A DNA stretch of 64,000 bases from Cruorifilaria tuberocauda (Eukaryota > Nematoda > Chromadorea > Rhabditida > Onchocercidae): NCBI GenBank assembly GCA_013365365.1, contig JABVXU010000242.1, forward strand, positions 17,608 through 81,607. Direction: 5' to 3'. A program made the position numbers and the translations under genes. The notes under the pieces were generated by a model that was not told where the DNA came from, did no database searches, and saw nothing but the letters and a program-made list of their open reading frames with translations. Below are positions 1 through 12,863 of the stretch, in pieces. Each line of letters starts with the position of its first letter. Position 1 is the first letter of the stretch.

Positions 1-3000
1 CGACGAAAAATAAACAAAATTCATAATTTCCTCCTGCAAAATCGTAATTAACCCTTGCACAACAATACAGAAACCTATGGTAACTCACCTGTCGTTGTTG
101 CCTGAGGTCCTGCTTCGCTGAGTCCGTTCATCAGTACGACTTGAATTCCCTCTTTCTCTATCACGTTCTCGTTCTCGAGATTGCCGCCGTAATGAAAGTC
201 GATGCTGTGACATTCTGAAAAAATAGAAAAATGGTACAATCTTCATAAAAATCTAATATTTTGTCAGACTGCTAAAGTGGTCTGAAGTCAATGCACAAAT
301 AACTTGCCGTTCCTTCTGAATCTGCTTTGATGAGGACGAATTCGGCGAATGGAGATCGGATGAACGTCGATGCGAATCGGTCGTCGCACTGCCACTGCCA
401 ACATTTCTTGAATTTTGAGGTGAACCAAGCCCAGCTGCGTTACTCGACGCTGTTGCGTTCACCAGCCCGCTGAAACCAAACAGCATGTTATTTCATATTG
501 TACGAAAAACGATCTCAAATGAACTAACATATAAATTCATAACCTTAAATGTATGTGTATGTGAAGAAAACGAGATGTAGAAATGAAGAGAGAGAGAGAG
601 AGAGAAAGAGTCACTAAATCTATCGAAGGTAAAGATCATATTTAATGTTCAAGGGACATAAGAATGATGATTCAAATATAGATCGTGAGCAGTACAAACT
701 TAGCATACCATTCTCGATTTCCAGCTCTGACAACTCTGATGAAAATAAGTCAGTAAAACTGATAAAATGATATAAAACAATAACCTAAAAATGAATGAAC
801 TCAAAGAAAGAAGTAAAAACTCGAATCACTCATCGATAACTTCATTTCGACAAAGGTATCAGCTAAAGCTTACTTAATCACTTAGCACAAAATTAAAGAT
901 ACGAAAATTGAAAAAAAAATGGAAAGGAAACTTCGCTACTCCATAACCTTCTTTTTCAACCTTCGTTTTTTAGAAATTTCATTTCTAAAATGAAGAAATT
1001 CCACAATAAAAAAATAAATGTAAGGATGAAGAATTAGGACAACTGAGTTCTTCGACATTGGAATAAACAAAACAAATGAAACCAAAAAGGATTAATATGA
1101 AATTCTGATGAAAGAAACAGAGAAACTTACAAAGATAAACTAAAGGCAGATTTAATCAGAATCAATAGAACGATGTGGAGAAGAAATGCAAACCAGGCAG
1201 AAAGCATACTGAATCCAGGCAAATTTACCAACTGTCTAACCGACAAAACTACTTAATTTTTAAATTATTGCTTCCGTTGTGTTTCCCGAAAATTGTATAT
1301 TAGGCATTCAAAGCGCATTGCTTTATCGAGACATAAATTCCACTCGATAACTTTTACTTCCTTTGGTTAAGTACAGTAATATCGGAAGTAACTCCTTCAC
1401 TAAGAATGATACTTTAGAATAAATTTAAAATCCAAAACCAGGAGTCTCATCATACACATGAAATAGTTTATGACAGCATGAAGAGCTTTTCTCCTATCCA
1501 TAGCATCGCAGAAAGCATACGTCAGATCTGTGATAATAAAGACTAATTCAAATTTTAAGCGTGCTGCGATATTCCAATTTCTAAAGATTTCAAGAGAAAA
1601 AAACTAAATCTAATTTCGTGCACTATAAAAATCTCAAGAAAATTTTCGCACTATTGTTACTTTCTTTCCTACCTCACTATTAATGCATGCGAAAATACGC
1701 GACAAACAAGTAAACTGTATGAAAGCGATCGGTAAAAATTATAATAGAAAAATGGAAAAATAATTTCAATCTTCAGATTCGAACTAGCTACCAGCTTTGC
1801 ATTTCTGATGATAAAGAGCAAAAACGTAATATAAATAATATAAAAAGAAATTTCTAAACTACAAATCGATTTATAAACCAATTGGGAATTCGGAATCTTT
1901 AAGAAAAAGAAGTAGAAGGATGTAACAATGATGAATTCAAAGACCAGCATATAAAAGAATGACCTGTGTAAGACTACCTCCTAAATTTTCATCTCGCACG
2001 AAGGAAAATATGAATAATTAAACTATATTAAGCAAGAAACAGATGTAACAGCCATCATTAATGAGGAAACGAAAGAATATTCCGTCGTGACAAACTCCTC
2101 TAATTTATCATCGTGTTATTGATGGCCTCCAACTCCTTAATGATAGCTCTCACAATCAAATAAGATCCGTTAATTTTTTAACTAAATACACTAAAGGTCA
2201 AATTATTTAGCGTCCGTTCGTAAACTTCACTTTATGTCAGTTAAAGTCAATCGATTCCAAATAAGAAATGCCCTATTGCCAAAGATATAACATACACAAA
2301 TCCCACTTAACTAAAATCCAATTCCAGATTTTTCAGAGGCAGAAAAAAAAACTCTATTTTGAACATAAGAATGGCATGAAAGGAATAAGTGACAATACAC
2401 ATCAATATAGGATGAACATAACACCTTAATTAGTAAATAGATTTTGATACTTCAATTAACTATGTGTCCTGAAACTCTAACAAACTGACCGAAGTGACAG
2501 AGACAAAATATTCCACTCTCAAGATTTCTAGAATAAAATCCTCAACCCATTACTCGTAAAAATTTGATTTAGGTAACAGTCGTAATAATTAATGAAAATA
2601 AATAAATGCCTACAAAAAATATCTAACAAAAATGTCTACAAGTCAAGCAGTAACCTATTCTTCAGCAGTTTATAACACAACACCTACTCGATTCTGATAT
2701 TCAGCGCCACCAAAGCAGACGGATAGCAGCAGTTCACAAAACCAATGTAAATAGCAGTGGCGTTACGTGTCCATGCAAGATTAAAATTAAGTAAGACGAT
2801 GACGAGAAATTCGAGATAGATTCTGGAGAAGATCTTGTCAGAAACCGAAACAGTTCACAAAGCGGATAAAAATCCGCCAGAATTAAATAAATCATTAATT
2901 CAAACTAAAACAGTATGTACCACGTAGGTTGTGGCCCCATCACCATTAAAGATACAACCCATGTATCGGAGATACCACAGGTTATAAGCGAAAAGCTGCT

Positions 3001-5614
3001 TTAGTATCAGAGATAGATAACATGGATGTAGATGAAGGCGGTCAACGTAAATGAACAATTAGCCACAAAGTGGCACTTGAACCGTAGAAACAGAGAGTAT
3101 TGTAGGAAACGAAAAAGGAACCAAAGCAGAAGCAAGCTAGCTTGAGAAAGCTAGATAAGCAGCTCAACAATCAGTCAGGTAGATAGGTAGGTAAGTAAAC
3201 AGTTGCGGAATTAATTAAAATCAATTTAGATTTCCCACAGCAACAGCAATATTTATGCAATCTTCGATGTTCGAAGTTTCTGCTCACTTCTTGTTCTGTT
3301 CGTGGAATGTGATTCGCAGTTGGTGACCCTGGAATTTCGGCTCTGTTGAGTGGGCTTTTTGCGCCGACCGAACATCCATGAAACTAACCACAAAACCAGT
3401 GGCACCCAAACGTTCCACTTTCTGCACACGACCAAATCTGAAAAATATTTACGTAATATTGTAAACTCTTCCCAGAATTATAGGTCATATTCATAAATCT
3501 GAAATGATAAGCTTTATATAATTGTTTAAATTAAAAGAAAGGCTGTCCGATATGCTACATATACTTCATTAGAGTCGACGATATTCAATGATGCAAGTAT
3601 TTAGAAGTCGAACTGTGACCTTAGGTATTTTTCGTAACATTCAATATACTAATACTGTGAATTTAACACAAATTTGACAAAAAGGGCTATCTAGCGGCCA
3701 AATATAAATTATCATTGTACCCTATCATACAGCTGTCAACGAAATGAACTTATTATTATCGCCATTTGTCCTAAAAGACACGGAACGTCTAATATGATTC
3801 TTCGTTTTTATAAATTATCGTTAAAACCCAAGTAACGGGAATGACCAAATCACCTACGAAAGATTTGTGACAATTATAATCGGCACAGTGCCTTTCCTTC
3901 TCTACACCCACCTATTTCATGTACTGTTGAACGATGTCGTTACAGAAAATAAAAGGAAAAAAAATTGTTCCGCTACTACTGTCATCGACACCGTATCCGC
4001 ATGATTAACACTATCCAACTTCTTCGTAGTATCATAACAATTATAATGCTCTCAAAAGTGCTAAGACCGCAAATTTACTTCTATCGGAATTCAAGCCTTC
4101 AGAAATATAAATGAAGCGGACCAATTGCACTACAATTACTGTAAAGACAAGAATATCACCAAATTACTACCCAATCCATACGACTTTATACGGCACCGGA
4201 AAAAGTAGGCGTCATAATGCGGATAGGGGGTGAAAAGTATTCCTTTTTGTGACAATGAGAATTACGGATCTCAATCTTTGGTCCTCCGAGACTACCAACA
4301 CTACATGAACGACTAAATCAATAAATGATGGATGGAGGTTGTACATTATCCCAAAAGTTACAATTCACCGTGGCCCATCAATACTAACTATACAATGTAT
4401 GCAGACTATAAAACATGCAGTAATACGTGCATGGGATATTATCTTTTCTTTTTCCGTACAACTGCAATTAGCCAAATGTTTACTATAATATGGGTTAGGT
4501 GAATATTTAATGTTATAAAAAAAACTACTTACTAAATATTTTCGCAGAAATTTACCCAACTAAACCCCAGAGGCTGTTGGCAAGCAGTCATAAGTTAACA
4601 AATGCAAATGTCACTTCTACTGAGGCACAACGATTAACTTCATTTTTTTGCATAAATTAGCAAAGTGAATAGAAATGTTTTCAATCTTCCATACTATCTT
4701 TAGCAGCTCACCATCGTACTTTTCCTCTTTCCCTTAGTTTATACTTTGCACAGTATTATCCAGAAAAATATTATTGATCGATTCAACGTCATACACCATA
4801 CCCAGATTGACGACTGATAATGTAACGTTTATATATTTTTTTTCAAGCAATCTCTTTTTTTGTTTAACTAAAAATGAAACATGGATAGTTCACCCTAGCA
4901 ATCACATTTATCATATCAGAATTGAAGAACGACACAGTAAGTCATCATTTCATTAAAAAAAAGTGACTACACAATGTCACGTTTTTTGTTATTGAGAATC
5001 AGCTTTTTTCCCAACTATTTAAAGCGAAGTATTAACTGCTGAAATAAATGCTTGAAATTATTTTCTTCCAATTACTAAATGAGTCCAAGTCTGTGAATCT
5101 GTTTTTTCAACTATCTGAATGAATGTTCCATGTGTCGCAACTTATTTATGAAATGAACTTACACTCATTCCGAAATCCAATTTATGTATACATATATGAT
5201 CAATAAAAGCACCATGCTAACAGGTGTTACACGATGTCTTACGTAATTCTGATAGCCATCTATGTCCATTTATCCAAGTACCAACTTACTTTATATACAA
5301 CTAATATGACATCTAAGTTGTAAACTGTGAATGGGCAAGATTTCAGCATGAAATTATGTTAAGGCATTACTTAGTTTTCTGCATTATAACTCTATATGTA
5401 TTCCGCTTATTTTTCCCTCGTGAAATTCCTAAATTTCATGCATGATACGTTATAGAGCTTAGTGAAATCATGTTTCATTAACTGAAAATCCACAGAAGAA
5501 AAGTAAAGTTGGAACAGAAAAATTCATTTACGTGGAAAAAAATGATGAGACTCGTTCATCCGAAAGATTATCCGGAAGGCCAAATACATGAACATGGCGA
5601 CTCTCTCGGCTCAT
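1..5614 (-). CDS. din-1: Spen/SHARP-family RRM protein (DIN-1-like), 5' part
   Basis: Four coding exons are readable: 5614-5532, 3437-3288, 469-308 and 214-89; the gene continues off the left edge. The first two encode an N-terminal RRM: RNP2-like VHVFGLP at about residues 8-14, then the NLSDERV helix, and RNP1-like GATGFVVSF after the splice. The protein begins M-S-R-E-S-R-H-V, the same layout as human SPEN/SHARP, whose first RRM also starts within a few residues of Met1, so I chose ATG 5614. Exons 3-4 encode a Ser/Asn-rich then Arg/Glu/Ser-rich linker (RQSRERERDRERG), typical between Spen RRMs. Phases join cleanly (2, 2, 2). The exon 3 donor is GC (GCAAGT). Family knowledge: nuclear RNA-binding co-repressors; C. 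elegans DIN-1 binds the nuclear receptor DAF-12. An in-frame ATG at 6082 would add 156 low-complexity residues and is probably leader. RRM2-3 and the SPOC domain are not in the window, so the symbol is an inference. Confidence 0.8.
470..3287 (-). other. Large intron of the Spen-like gene
   Basis: This 2.8 kb intron is bounded by a GTGAGC donor at 3282-3287 and a CAG acceptor at 470-472. It holds an (AG)n run near 587-609 and otherwise unremarkable AT-rich sequence. I saw no convincing nested exon: the ORFs here have no domain and no flanking splice sites that keep frame. Confidence 0.6.
3438..5531 (-). other. Intron splitting the Spen RRM1
   Basis: This 2.1 kb intron interrupts RRM1 in phase 2 between SSFFS-T and FGRVQKV. 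The donor is GTAAAT at 5526-5531 and the acceptor CAG at 3438-3440. Rejoining gives a continuous RRM fold pattern. Nothing else is recognisable inside. Confidence 0.7.
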
Positions 5615-8600
5615 ATCCTGCTCTGTAGTGTCAGGAACAGCTGTTGTGGAAACCGTTGTGGTTGCTGCTATCCTGCTATCAGTAGCAGTAGCAATTATAG
5701 CGAAATTGGTCGCTGATGTTGCGATAGGATCTGGAATACAGTTACCAATACTGTCAATCAGTACAGTTAACTGTTGTGTAGCTGTGGTAAGATTTGACGT
5801 GCAACAACTCAGTAACCACTTAGGATGCTGTTGCGAATGCTGATGATAAGACTGATGATGCTTAAACCAGACTGCAGATTGAGTTTTTGTAACCAATGAA
5901 TTGATGCTACACTCTTGATTTTTTTGATTTTCGATTTCGTCAACAGTTGTAATTTTTGCCGTTCCTGGTAAACTGTTCTTATCACTAATGTTGGATTTCG
6001 TTTCTTTATTATTATTATAGCTATTACTGTTGTTGCTGCTTCCGCCAACGTTAATACTAAGCACTTGGGCGCTGATAACCATTCCATGGAAGAATTGGCA
6101 ATATGGCGCGTATAGCTGTTGATTGGTTCGCTGATCGCCAACAAATCAGAATTTCTTGGACAGTGTTACGTCTAAATGATAATTCTACACGATAACGACT
6201 GATTTAATTTACTATTTTTAACTTTTTTTATTTTTTCTTTTCAGTCGTAACTTTTTCTTTCCCTCTTTGAATACTTCGCTAAATGAATCTGAAGTTTCTT
6301 GCTGAAGTTTCCAGAACAATACTTGGTATAGTACAGGATGATCCTTCATCCGTTATATTCCATATACTAGCTGCTTCTTATGTGTATTCTTGTGACACTG
6401 TAGTCCTGAAAAATATGAACCAGTTCAAAAATAGCGTAGAAAAACAAAGAAAAAGCGCTTCCTGAGAATCAAGCAATTACTCACATAAATTCTACTTAAA
6501 TGATCTAAATTTTTATGTCATAAATCACTCCAATCCGAATTTTGCAGGAAGTAAACACATGAAGTATTATTAAAGTTGCAACATTCCAGTGTCTGGCATT
6601 CGAAAATCTCAGCCTGATACTAGGAACGGTCACTTTCCCGTAATATATACATGTCGTTCAACAGTTCAATAACCGGCATTTCATTCCCACATTTCCTTCA
6701 GTATGTAGAATGTACATAACTTCTTAACTCGAATTGCTCCAAAAAAAAAAAAAAATATAAGCTGAAGAAGAAAGGTAGGACGGATATTTAAGCTCGACAT
6801 TAGATATAGAAGAAAATAAATAGAACTAGTAATCGACTGCATCACCAAAATGTGAAACGCTGTTCAGAAATGCTTCACTTCCCCAACACATTTTCCGATG
6901 CTTCCAATTCAGACCAAAAAACGATGGGAATATGAATAAACATAAATGAATCAACATATTTTCCTGAATCTTTCCCGCCCAGGAATGAACAAAGCAATCA
7001 TTTCAATTTTATTTCGTTAACGATTTCTAAAATTGTTGGTTATTTTAATTATTTTAATTCTCATTCTTAACAACATCAGCTTCTTATGAGAAATAAACGA
7101 TAACTAATACAGTAAAAACACCGAATTGAAGGTAGACATAGTTCATTTGCTTCCACAGTCTCACGTCTAAAAACTAGTTTGCATCGTGTTCATTACATTC
7201 TATTGTTAAATCTTAAGCTAAAATAATTTATTACTGATGGAAGACAACAAAAATGAGAAATCATATCGTTCCATCAAATGTGAAGATCACACATAACATT
7301 CGAAGCATGTCTACTTAAATATATCCGTTAATTGTCCGCTTCATGAGAGCATTCTATTCATAATAAATGATAGAGTATCATTTCTCGACTAAATTCAACA
7401 ATTCATTTTTGCAAACTAAGGAGAAAAAGATATGTTAGTGTCGTGCAGGGGAAAAACGATGTTATTCCCGTGGTGGAATTCCAGGAGTGATCCAGCAGTA
7501 GCACAGAACTCAGATAATGAGGTGATTAGAGGTCGAGAAGTAAAGCATTTAGAAAGACTGAGCAATAGCAATAATAGCCCTAGCAGCAGTAGAAACGTTA
7601 GCGATGAATAAATACTAAGAACACAGCTGTTGAGTAGCAGACTTGAACACCCTTCAGATACTTGACATTTCTTCCTGATCATCATCATCATGTCTTGCAC
7701 ATTTAACCTAATGCCTGCATGAGTCTGAAAATTGAAGAGAGCAAATTCTCGTAGCGTACATCGATGCGCATTCAATAGCGTATATCGATGCGCATTCAAA
7801 TTTTGTTCCTTCTATTCAATTTCAGAAATTATTCCGAAATAAAACCAGAATTTCGAACCAAACCCGAATTATAATAATAAGTTACATAACATCAAGACAA
7901 CAATTTTTCACTTGAAACGGAACGTTTTTTTTTTAAAAGTAAACTCGCAGTCCCAATAAACTTTGCGCGACAAATCCCACTAGCTGTACTGATAAATGAT
8001 TAACAATGAAGCTTCTCATCATAAACATCCGTAAAAATATGGAAATGTTGGAAGCCGAAGAAAACAACCCGACAGTCTGACAACAAGTAAATCATTTTCT
8101 TTTTTCAATTCTTCCTGAGATTCTAATACAGTTCTTAAGAAAAAAATGATTTTACTATACCCAAAGTAATCGAGATGACCGATCCACGTTACATACTTCA
8201 CAATTTATGAAGCTAAATAATGATCTGATAAATGAATGAGATATGCAAATTACCAGTCATATACTTTACCATCATTCTAAAATATCATATCATCTAATCT
8301 ATATATCTCACCAAAAATCAAAAACAAGATGGAAATGTGTACCTTAACTTAGTAATGTATAAGCGAATACTACCGTATCTGACATCGATAACAGGAAAAC
8401 GTAGTCTGTTAATCAATTTTCTTCACATGAATTCAGTCATATGATAAATATCACAAGCGCCAATATCAACGGGAAGACAAATAGAAATAGTAAAAAGAAA
8501 ATGGAAATCCATTCACTAAAACGTTCATACATCAATGTAATGTGAACAAAATCCAATCATCGGTAAAATAGAATGAAACGCGTGGTGAAAGAGAGTAAAT

Positions 8601-8700
8601 AATAATATGCTAAGAAACAAAATGAATATGATAAAATTAAGATACTTTACGATAAACAAGAACAAAGAAATGGGATGGAGGATGGGATTGAACCCTGTTT
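5615..8700. other. Upstream/leader region of the Spen-like gene
   Basis: From 5615 to 6082 the minus-strand frame is open upstream of the chosen start, encoding Asn/Ser/Thr-rich sequence (a run of NNSNSYNNN) with no domain. It could be an N-terminal extension or a 5' leader exon. From 6200 to 8700 I see only AT-rich non-coding DNA, apart from one short tandem duplication at 7754-7801. Confidence 0.4.
7754..7801. repeat. 24-bp tandem duplication, two copies
   Basis: Two adjacent copies of a 24-bp unit beginning GCGTACATCGATGCGC and GCGTATATCGATGCGC, starting at 7754 and 7778, differ at very few positions. The unit contains ATCGATGCGCAT, which is partly self-complementary. Confidence 0.8.
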
Positions 8701-8723
8701 GAAGGGATAGTCAAAGTAAAAGT

Positions 8724-9201
8724 AACGCTAGTAAATGTTGCAATAGTTGTAGTGGCTGTAGCAGAAACGGTCGTAAATAGTGGTAGTAATGACAATAACA
8801 ATAGTTGTACAGCAGTAATGGAATTTGTAGTAGTAATTGTTGCTGCTGCTGCAGTTCCTGCAGTAGTAATGGTTACAGAACTGCAGATACAATAATAGTG
8901 GTTTTGTAGCTAATACTAATCGTCGCAAAATAGTTGCAGCCTTAGTAGTAGTGGTAGTAGTCAGAGTAATAGTACTACCAGCAGGAGTAGTATTAATAAT
9001 AGCAGCATCGGTACTGACAATAGTGGTAATGGTAGTAATAATGGTGGTAGTAGTAGTAGTAGTAGTAATAGTCGCAGCCGGTGTCGTTGTCGTCGCTATT
9101 GCCGTCAGCCAGTCGTCAACAGCAGCAGCAGCGGCAGCAGCAGCAGCAGCAAGAGAAGCAGCATGAGGAGAAGGAGAAGGAGAAGGAGAAGGAGAAGGAG
9201 A
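8724..9201. repeat. Compound trinucleotide and hexanucleotide simple repeats
   Basis: A block of diverged (TAG)n/(GTA)n triplets runs from about 8724 to 9075, followed by (CAG)n near 9118-9150 and (GGAGAA)n near 9166-9201. The triplet periodicity keeps several frames open on both strands, giving long poly-Ala, poly-Thr, poly-Val or Ser-Pro translations that are probably not genes. Confidence 0.85.
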
Positions 9202-9720
9202 ATCATAGGCAACGGTTGCACTGACGTGGCAAGCACAACAACCCTCCTCCTCCACCCACCCCAGAAAGCAACACCAAACGCTTACACCTAAAAGATGAGG
9301 GGAGGGGTTCATGTCTCAAGTTCCCTTCTGCTCTCTGTCTCTTTCTCTGAATAGAAGAGACATTTTCTCCTCCTACTCTACCTCTGTCGTACAGAGGCAG
9401 GCAGTAAGAGGGAAGTGGTTAGTAATCTCAAGTACCGTTTGCCGTTCTGGAACCACCCATCCATTCCACATGTCGGAGGCACCGCCCCTCACGTAGTCTC
9501 CAACTATTCCATAGCAACCTGCTCACTCAGTATATGCCGTGTCGTCGGGGAGAGTGGTGGTGGGGGAGCTTTTCTCTGTTCTGCTCCGATTGCATTCAAC
9601 CCGCGGTGCTTTATCGTTATGGGTGGAGTGACAATGCTATCTAGAGCTCTTCACCCACATATACATTTCAGGATATTTCTCGGTAACAAGGTAGATAATC
9701 CTATTCCCTTCTCTTCCCCA
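9202..9720. other. GC-richer, pyrimidine-biased patch upstream of the Spen-like gene
   Basis: This stretch is visibly richer in G+C than its surroundings, with runs such as CCCCTCACG, GGTGGTGGGGGAG and CCGCGG. Its position upstream of the Spen-like gene suggests a promoter or enhancer, by inference only. I see no TATA box or defined operator. A 108-codon plus-strand frame (9415-9741) has no recognisable domain. Confidence 0.3.
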
Positions 9721-10331
9721 TGCTTTTTTCACTCATATTAGATCAGAAATAAAATATATCACGCAACACGTTATCCTCTATTGATCATTTATCCAACGCA
9801 TCGTAAACACTCCCTACATCCTCTTCCCATCTTTCCCTATACTATTTTTCAAACATGAGAGAAATAGTAAGTGATTTGAATTACAGTTAATCTCACGGAT
9901 CCATTGAAAAACATACGTTTTTAGTTACAATAATCAAACTACTGATGACTCACAGAGCTTTAAAACCTTTCGTAATTTTGAAGGAATTAATTACCATTAT
10001 ATTTGCACAATCAGTAAAAATGCAGCTACACGCTACACGCTGGCATTTTTCACATTAATAAAATTTCATTACATACCTCTCTGTTACCCTAATGGACGCG
10101 CAACACTGATAAATTCTTGTTTATGTGTTCATCATGCTAGCAATTTTAAGTTTTTGGACCGGTGTGGTTATTGGAATATTTTTAATATTTTATGTGATAA
10201 ACTTCAGTGCATTGAATCTTACTCTCACCCATTGCAGAATTGGACGATTAGGACTCCATTATATTCACTGTAAGACATAAACACAAGGCCGATAATAGTT
10301 CCATGTTGTACAACAGATCACGGATCCTCAC

Positions 10332-10391
10332 CTGAGTTAGCCATTGGCTGGTAGCGTTTGGTGGTCTTCGAGGATGAACATTTATTTGAGC
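10332..10391 (-). other. Candidate 60-bp leader exon
   Basis: A 60-bp stretch is flanked by a TAG acceptor (10392-10394) and a strong GTGAGG donor (10326-10331) on the minus strand. One frame is open through all 20 codons (AQINVHPRRPPNATSQWLTQ). It could be an upstream exon of the Spen-like gene, coding or untranslated. No domain or homology supports it. Confidence 0.3.
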
Positions 10392-10710
10392 CTAGAAAAT
10401 AAATTTTAGAATTTAGTGAATAAAACGTTTCATCTAATGCAGGAAATTTGATATGCATAACTTATAGAAGATGTTAAAATGCTAACCGGAATTCCATAGT
10501 TTTCCATTAAAGTTCTATTTCCAATATGTTGGAATGGAACATCCCACTGTTTCCATTTCATTTTTTTCTCTGAAAGAATCTCTACTGTCAACATACATAA
10601 TGGGCACTGCAATATGACTTGTTGCGTTCACGCTTCCGTGGAGATTAACTACATTGGCGGAAATTGAGCAACTCATGGTATGATCCCCTTGTCAGTCTAG
10701 TTCTCGTAAG

Positions 10711-11115
10711 GTTAGAAGTAGTTGGTAGTAGAAATTCAGATTTTCCAGATATTCGTTGAATGATTCTCGGATTTTATACAGGGGGAAAGGTTCCAATCAT
10801 GAAAATAGCTAATCATTTTCATCTTATAGTGAAACGAAATATCGATTAAGTGCAATTGCGAGTACAGTGTAAAGCACACAATGTCCTCATACAAAGGCTC
10901 TTATAAATAACGATATTATAGACTTCTTTTTTTGTCGTACATCGAATGTTTCTCAATTTGGTTAAAGTGCACTTTCAGGGGAGTAAGAGAGGGATAAAGA
11001 AAATCTTGGGATAAATTGATTGAATATATGGTTGTTTAATTTTCTTAACTTCCACTGATGCGGAAATCTGGGATCAAAATGTGAAACCTGAAAACGTTTT
11101 CGTTGCTGCTGTATA
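10711..11115. repeat. Dispersed direct repeat, copy A
   Basis: About 400 bp shares an ordered series of blocks with 12507-12863. Shared blocks include GTTAGAAGTAGTTGGTA, TTTCTCAATTTG, AATCTTGGGAT and CCTGAAAACGTTTT, separated by indels. No terminal inverted repeats or long ORF are evident, so I read it as a degraded mobile-element fragment or old segmental duplication. Confidence 0.75.
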
Positions 11116-11696
11116 GATCCGATTTATTACCCTATTGCAAGAATTCGGATTTCGTGAATTTTTCCGATGGTTATTAACTACATCGGAAGAACATTGAAAT
11201 ATTTAACTGAATGATAATATTAACTCACTCGTTAGTTAGCTACTGAAAGGCAAAGTTTCCCGCAGTCTTTGGCAGAATGCAAATTTAATTATTTTCCCAT
11301 AAAATAATATAGCAGAATCGAAAGCAAAAGCTTAAATAGAATAAAATATACATTGTTTGATTCTAACCGATTGTTGGATAATCGATTTATTAAAAGTATC
11401 AATTACTACATGAATGCTTTTTAATCGATATTTATCTATAGTTAGCAGAAAGGTATATAATGCGCTTGTCAGTGATATCAGTAATATTTTCATCATTACG
11501 AAAACATCTAAAAGATTCAAGACCCGCACGATATTACAATCGACCTAAAATGTTTTGCTAATTTTTGCCTTTTAGAGTTTCTCTTGGCTGTACAACTGAA
11601 TAATCCAAAATTTCCCCTTTCTCTCAATGTTTACAGCCTAGCAACAACACTGAAATATCCGAACTAATACCTTCCTCTCTCACAAACTCTTAATTT

Positions 11697-12240
11697 AATG
11701 AAGAGAGAAAGAGAGAAGAGAGAGGGGGGATTAGAGAAGTATAGGATTTATTGATGATGTGGTCGTTAACCCAGCGGATTATATGAGAATTGGATGGGAA
11801 TGCTGCTGGGTCGGGTAGCAGTCCACTCTTCCCCCTCCCCCACGAAGCACCCTGCTGTGCACCCTACCTCCGTCCCACTTCCCTTCACTGTCGCTTTAAA
11901 ATGAAATTACACAGGAAGATCGTTGTGCACACACAGCAAACATACCATTAGTTTAGAGAGGCTCGGCTCTCTTCCCCGCGAATCCCTTCCTTCCCATCCA
12001 ATCAAACTGTTAATCGTTAATTGATCGAAGCTTCTCCTTCGACACTCATCGCATACCTTCGTCATCACTATCGATCATTCAAAATGTGACCTCTATTCCC
12101 ATCTTTCTCCTCTTCTCTTCCCCTCTAGGAGAGAACAAAGCGAACGTTCCCTACAGTGAACCTCATTTATGACGTACGCAGAGCAGGAGCAGGAATAGGA
12201 GCAACAGCATACCCCTACGTCCTACTGTAATTCCAATAGA
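11697..12240. other. GA tract and GC-richer patch
   Basis: An (AG)n purine tract at about 11700-11728 is followed by a GC-richer stretch (around 11810-12190) with C-rich runs such as TTCCCCCTCCCCCACG. It resembles the 9202-9720 patch and might be regulatory for the Spen-like gene. No defined motif or gene was recognised. Confidence 0.3.
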
Positions 12241-12506
12241 AGATTAATGGCTTTCTCGGTGGTTGTTCATTGTACTCACAAAGGCCATCATCTACATGTG
12301 CAGACGGCACATCCCACTCATATACCACCAACCTGATTTATCTGGATTGCAGCCGTTCTCTCTCCGTTCTCAGCACGGCGAAAGTAATTACAATATTTCG
12401 TCGCAAACACTATTATGTTGTAGGGGTCAGTTAGCAAATACTGCATCATTATTGCCTTAAGAGAACAAGTAATGAGTGCTCTTTCCTTTATTCATTCTTT
12501 GCCTAG

Positions 12507-12863
12507 GTTAGAAGTAGTTGGTACTACAACATTCAGACTTTTCAGATATTCCTTGAATAATTCTTCGATTTATATAGAACATGAAAGTTGTATATGAGTG
12601 TGGATATGCCATTTGCGGGGAAAGGTTCCTATGATGAAGTAGCCAATCACTTCTTCATACTCTTATAAATAACATTATATTTTTTTGTCGTACTCGAATG
12701 TTTCTCAATTTGTTCTTAGAGGAGTAAATTAATTAATATGAAGAGAGGAATAAGGGAAATCTTGGGATGAGTTAATTGAATATATATGTTGTTTAACTTC
12801 CACGGTGCGGAAATCTTGGATCAAGATGTGAAGCCTGAAAACGTTTTTGTTGCTGCTGCATTT
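12507..12863. repeat. Dispersed direct repeat, copy B
   Basis: Second copy of the repeat at 10711-11115, same orientation, about 1.4 kb away. It carries a private insertion near 12575-12615 and lacks part of copy A's middle. Its end includes a frame reading AEILDQDVKPENVFVAAA; copy A reads AEIWDQNVKPENVFVAAV, which may be a relic of coding sequence. Confidence 0.75.

Noticed and set aside
8681..8701. GGTTCAATCC on the minus strand, like a tRNA B box
   Set aside because: The flanking bases do not form a T-arm stem and no A box or acceptor stem is found at tRNA spacing.
9415..9741. 108-codon plus ORF in a GC-richer patch
   Set aside because: No domain, no coding-like composition, and it lies in a likely regulatory region.
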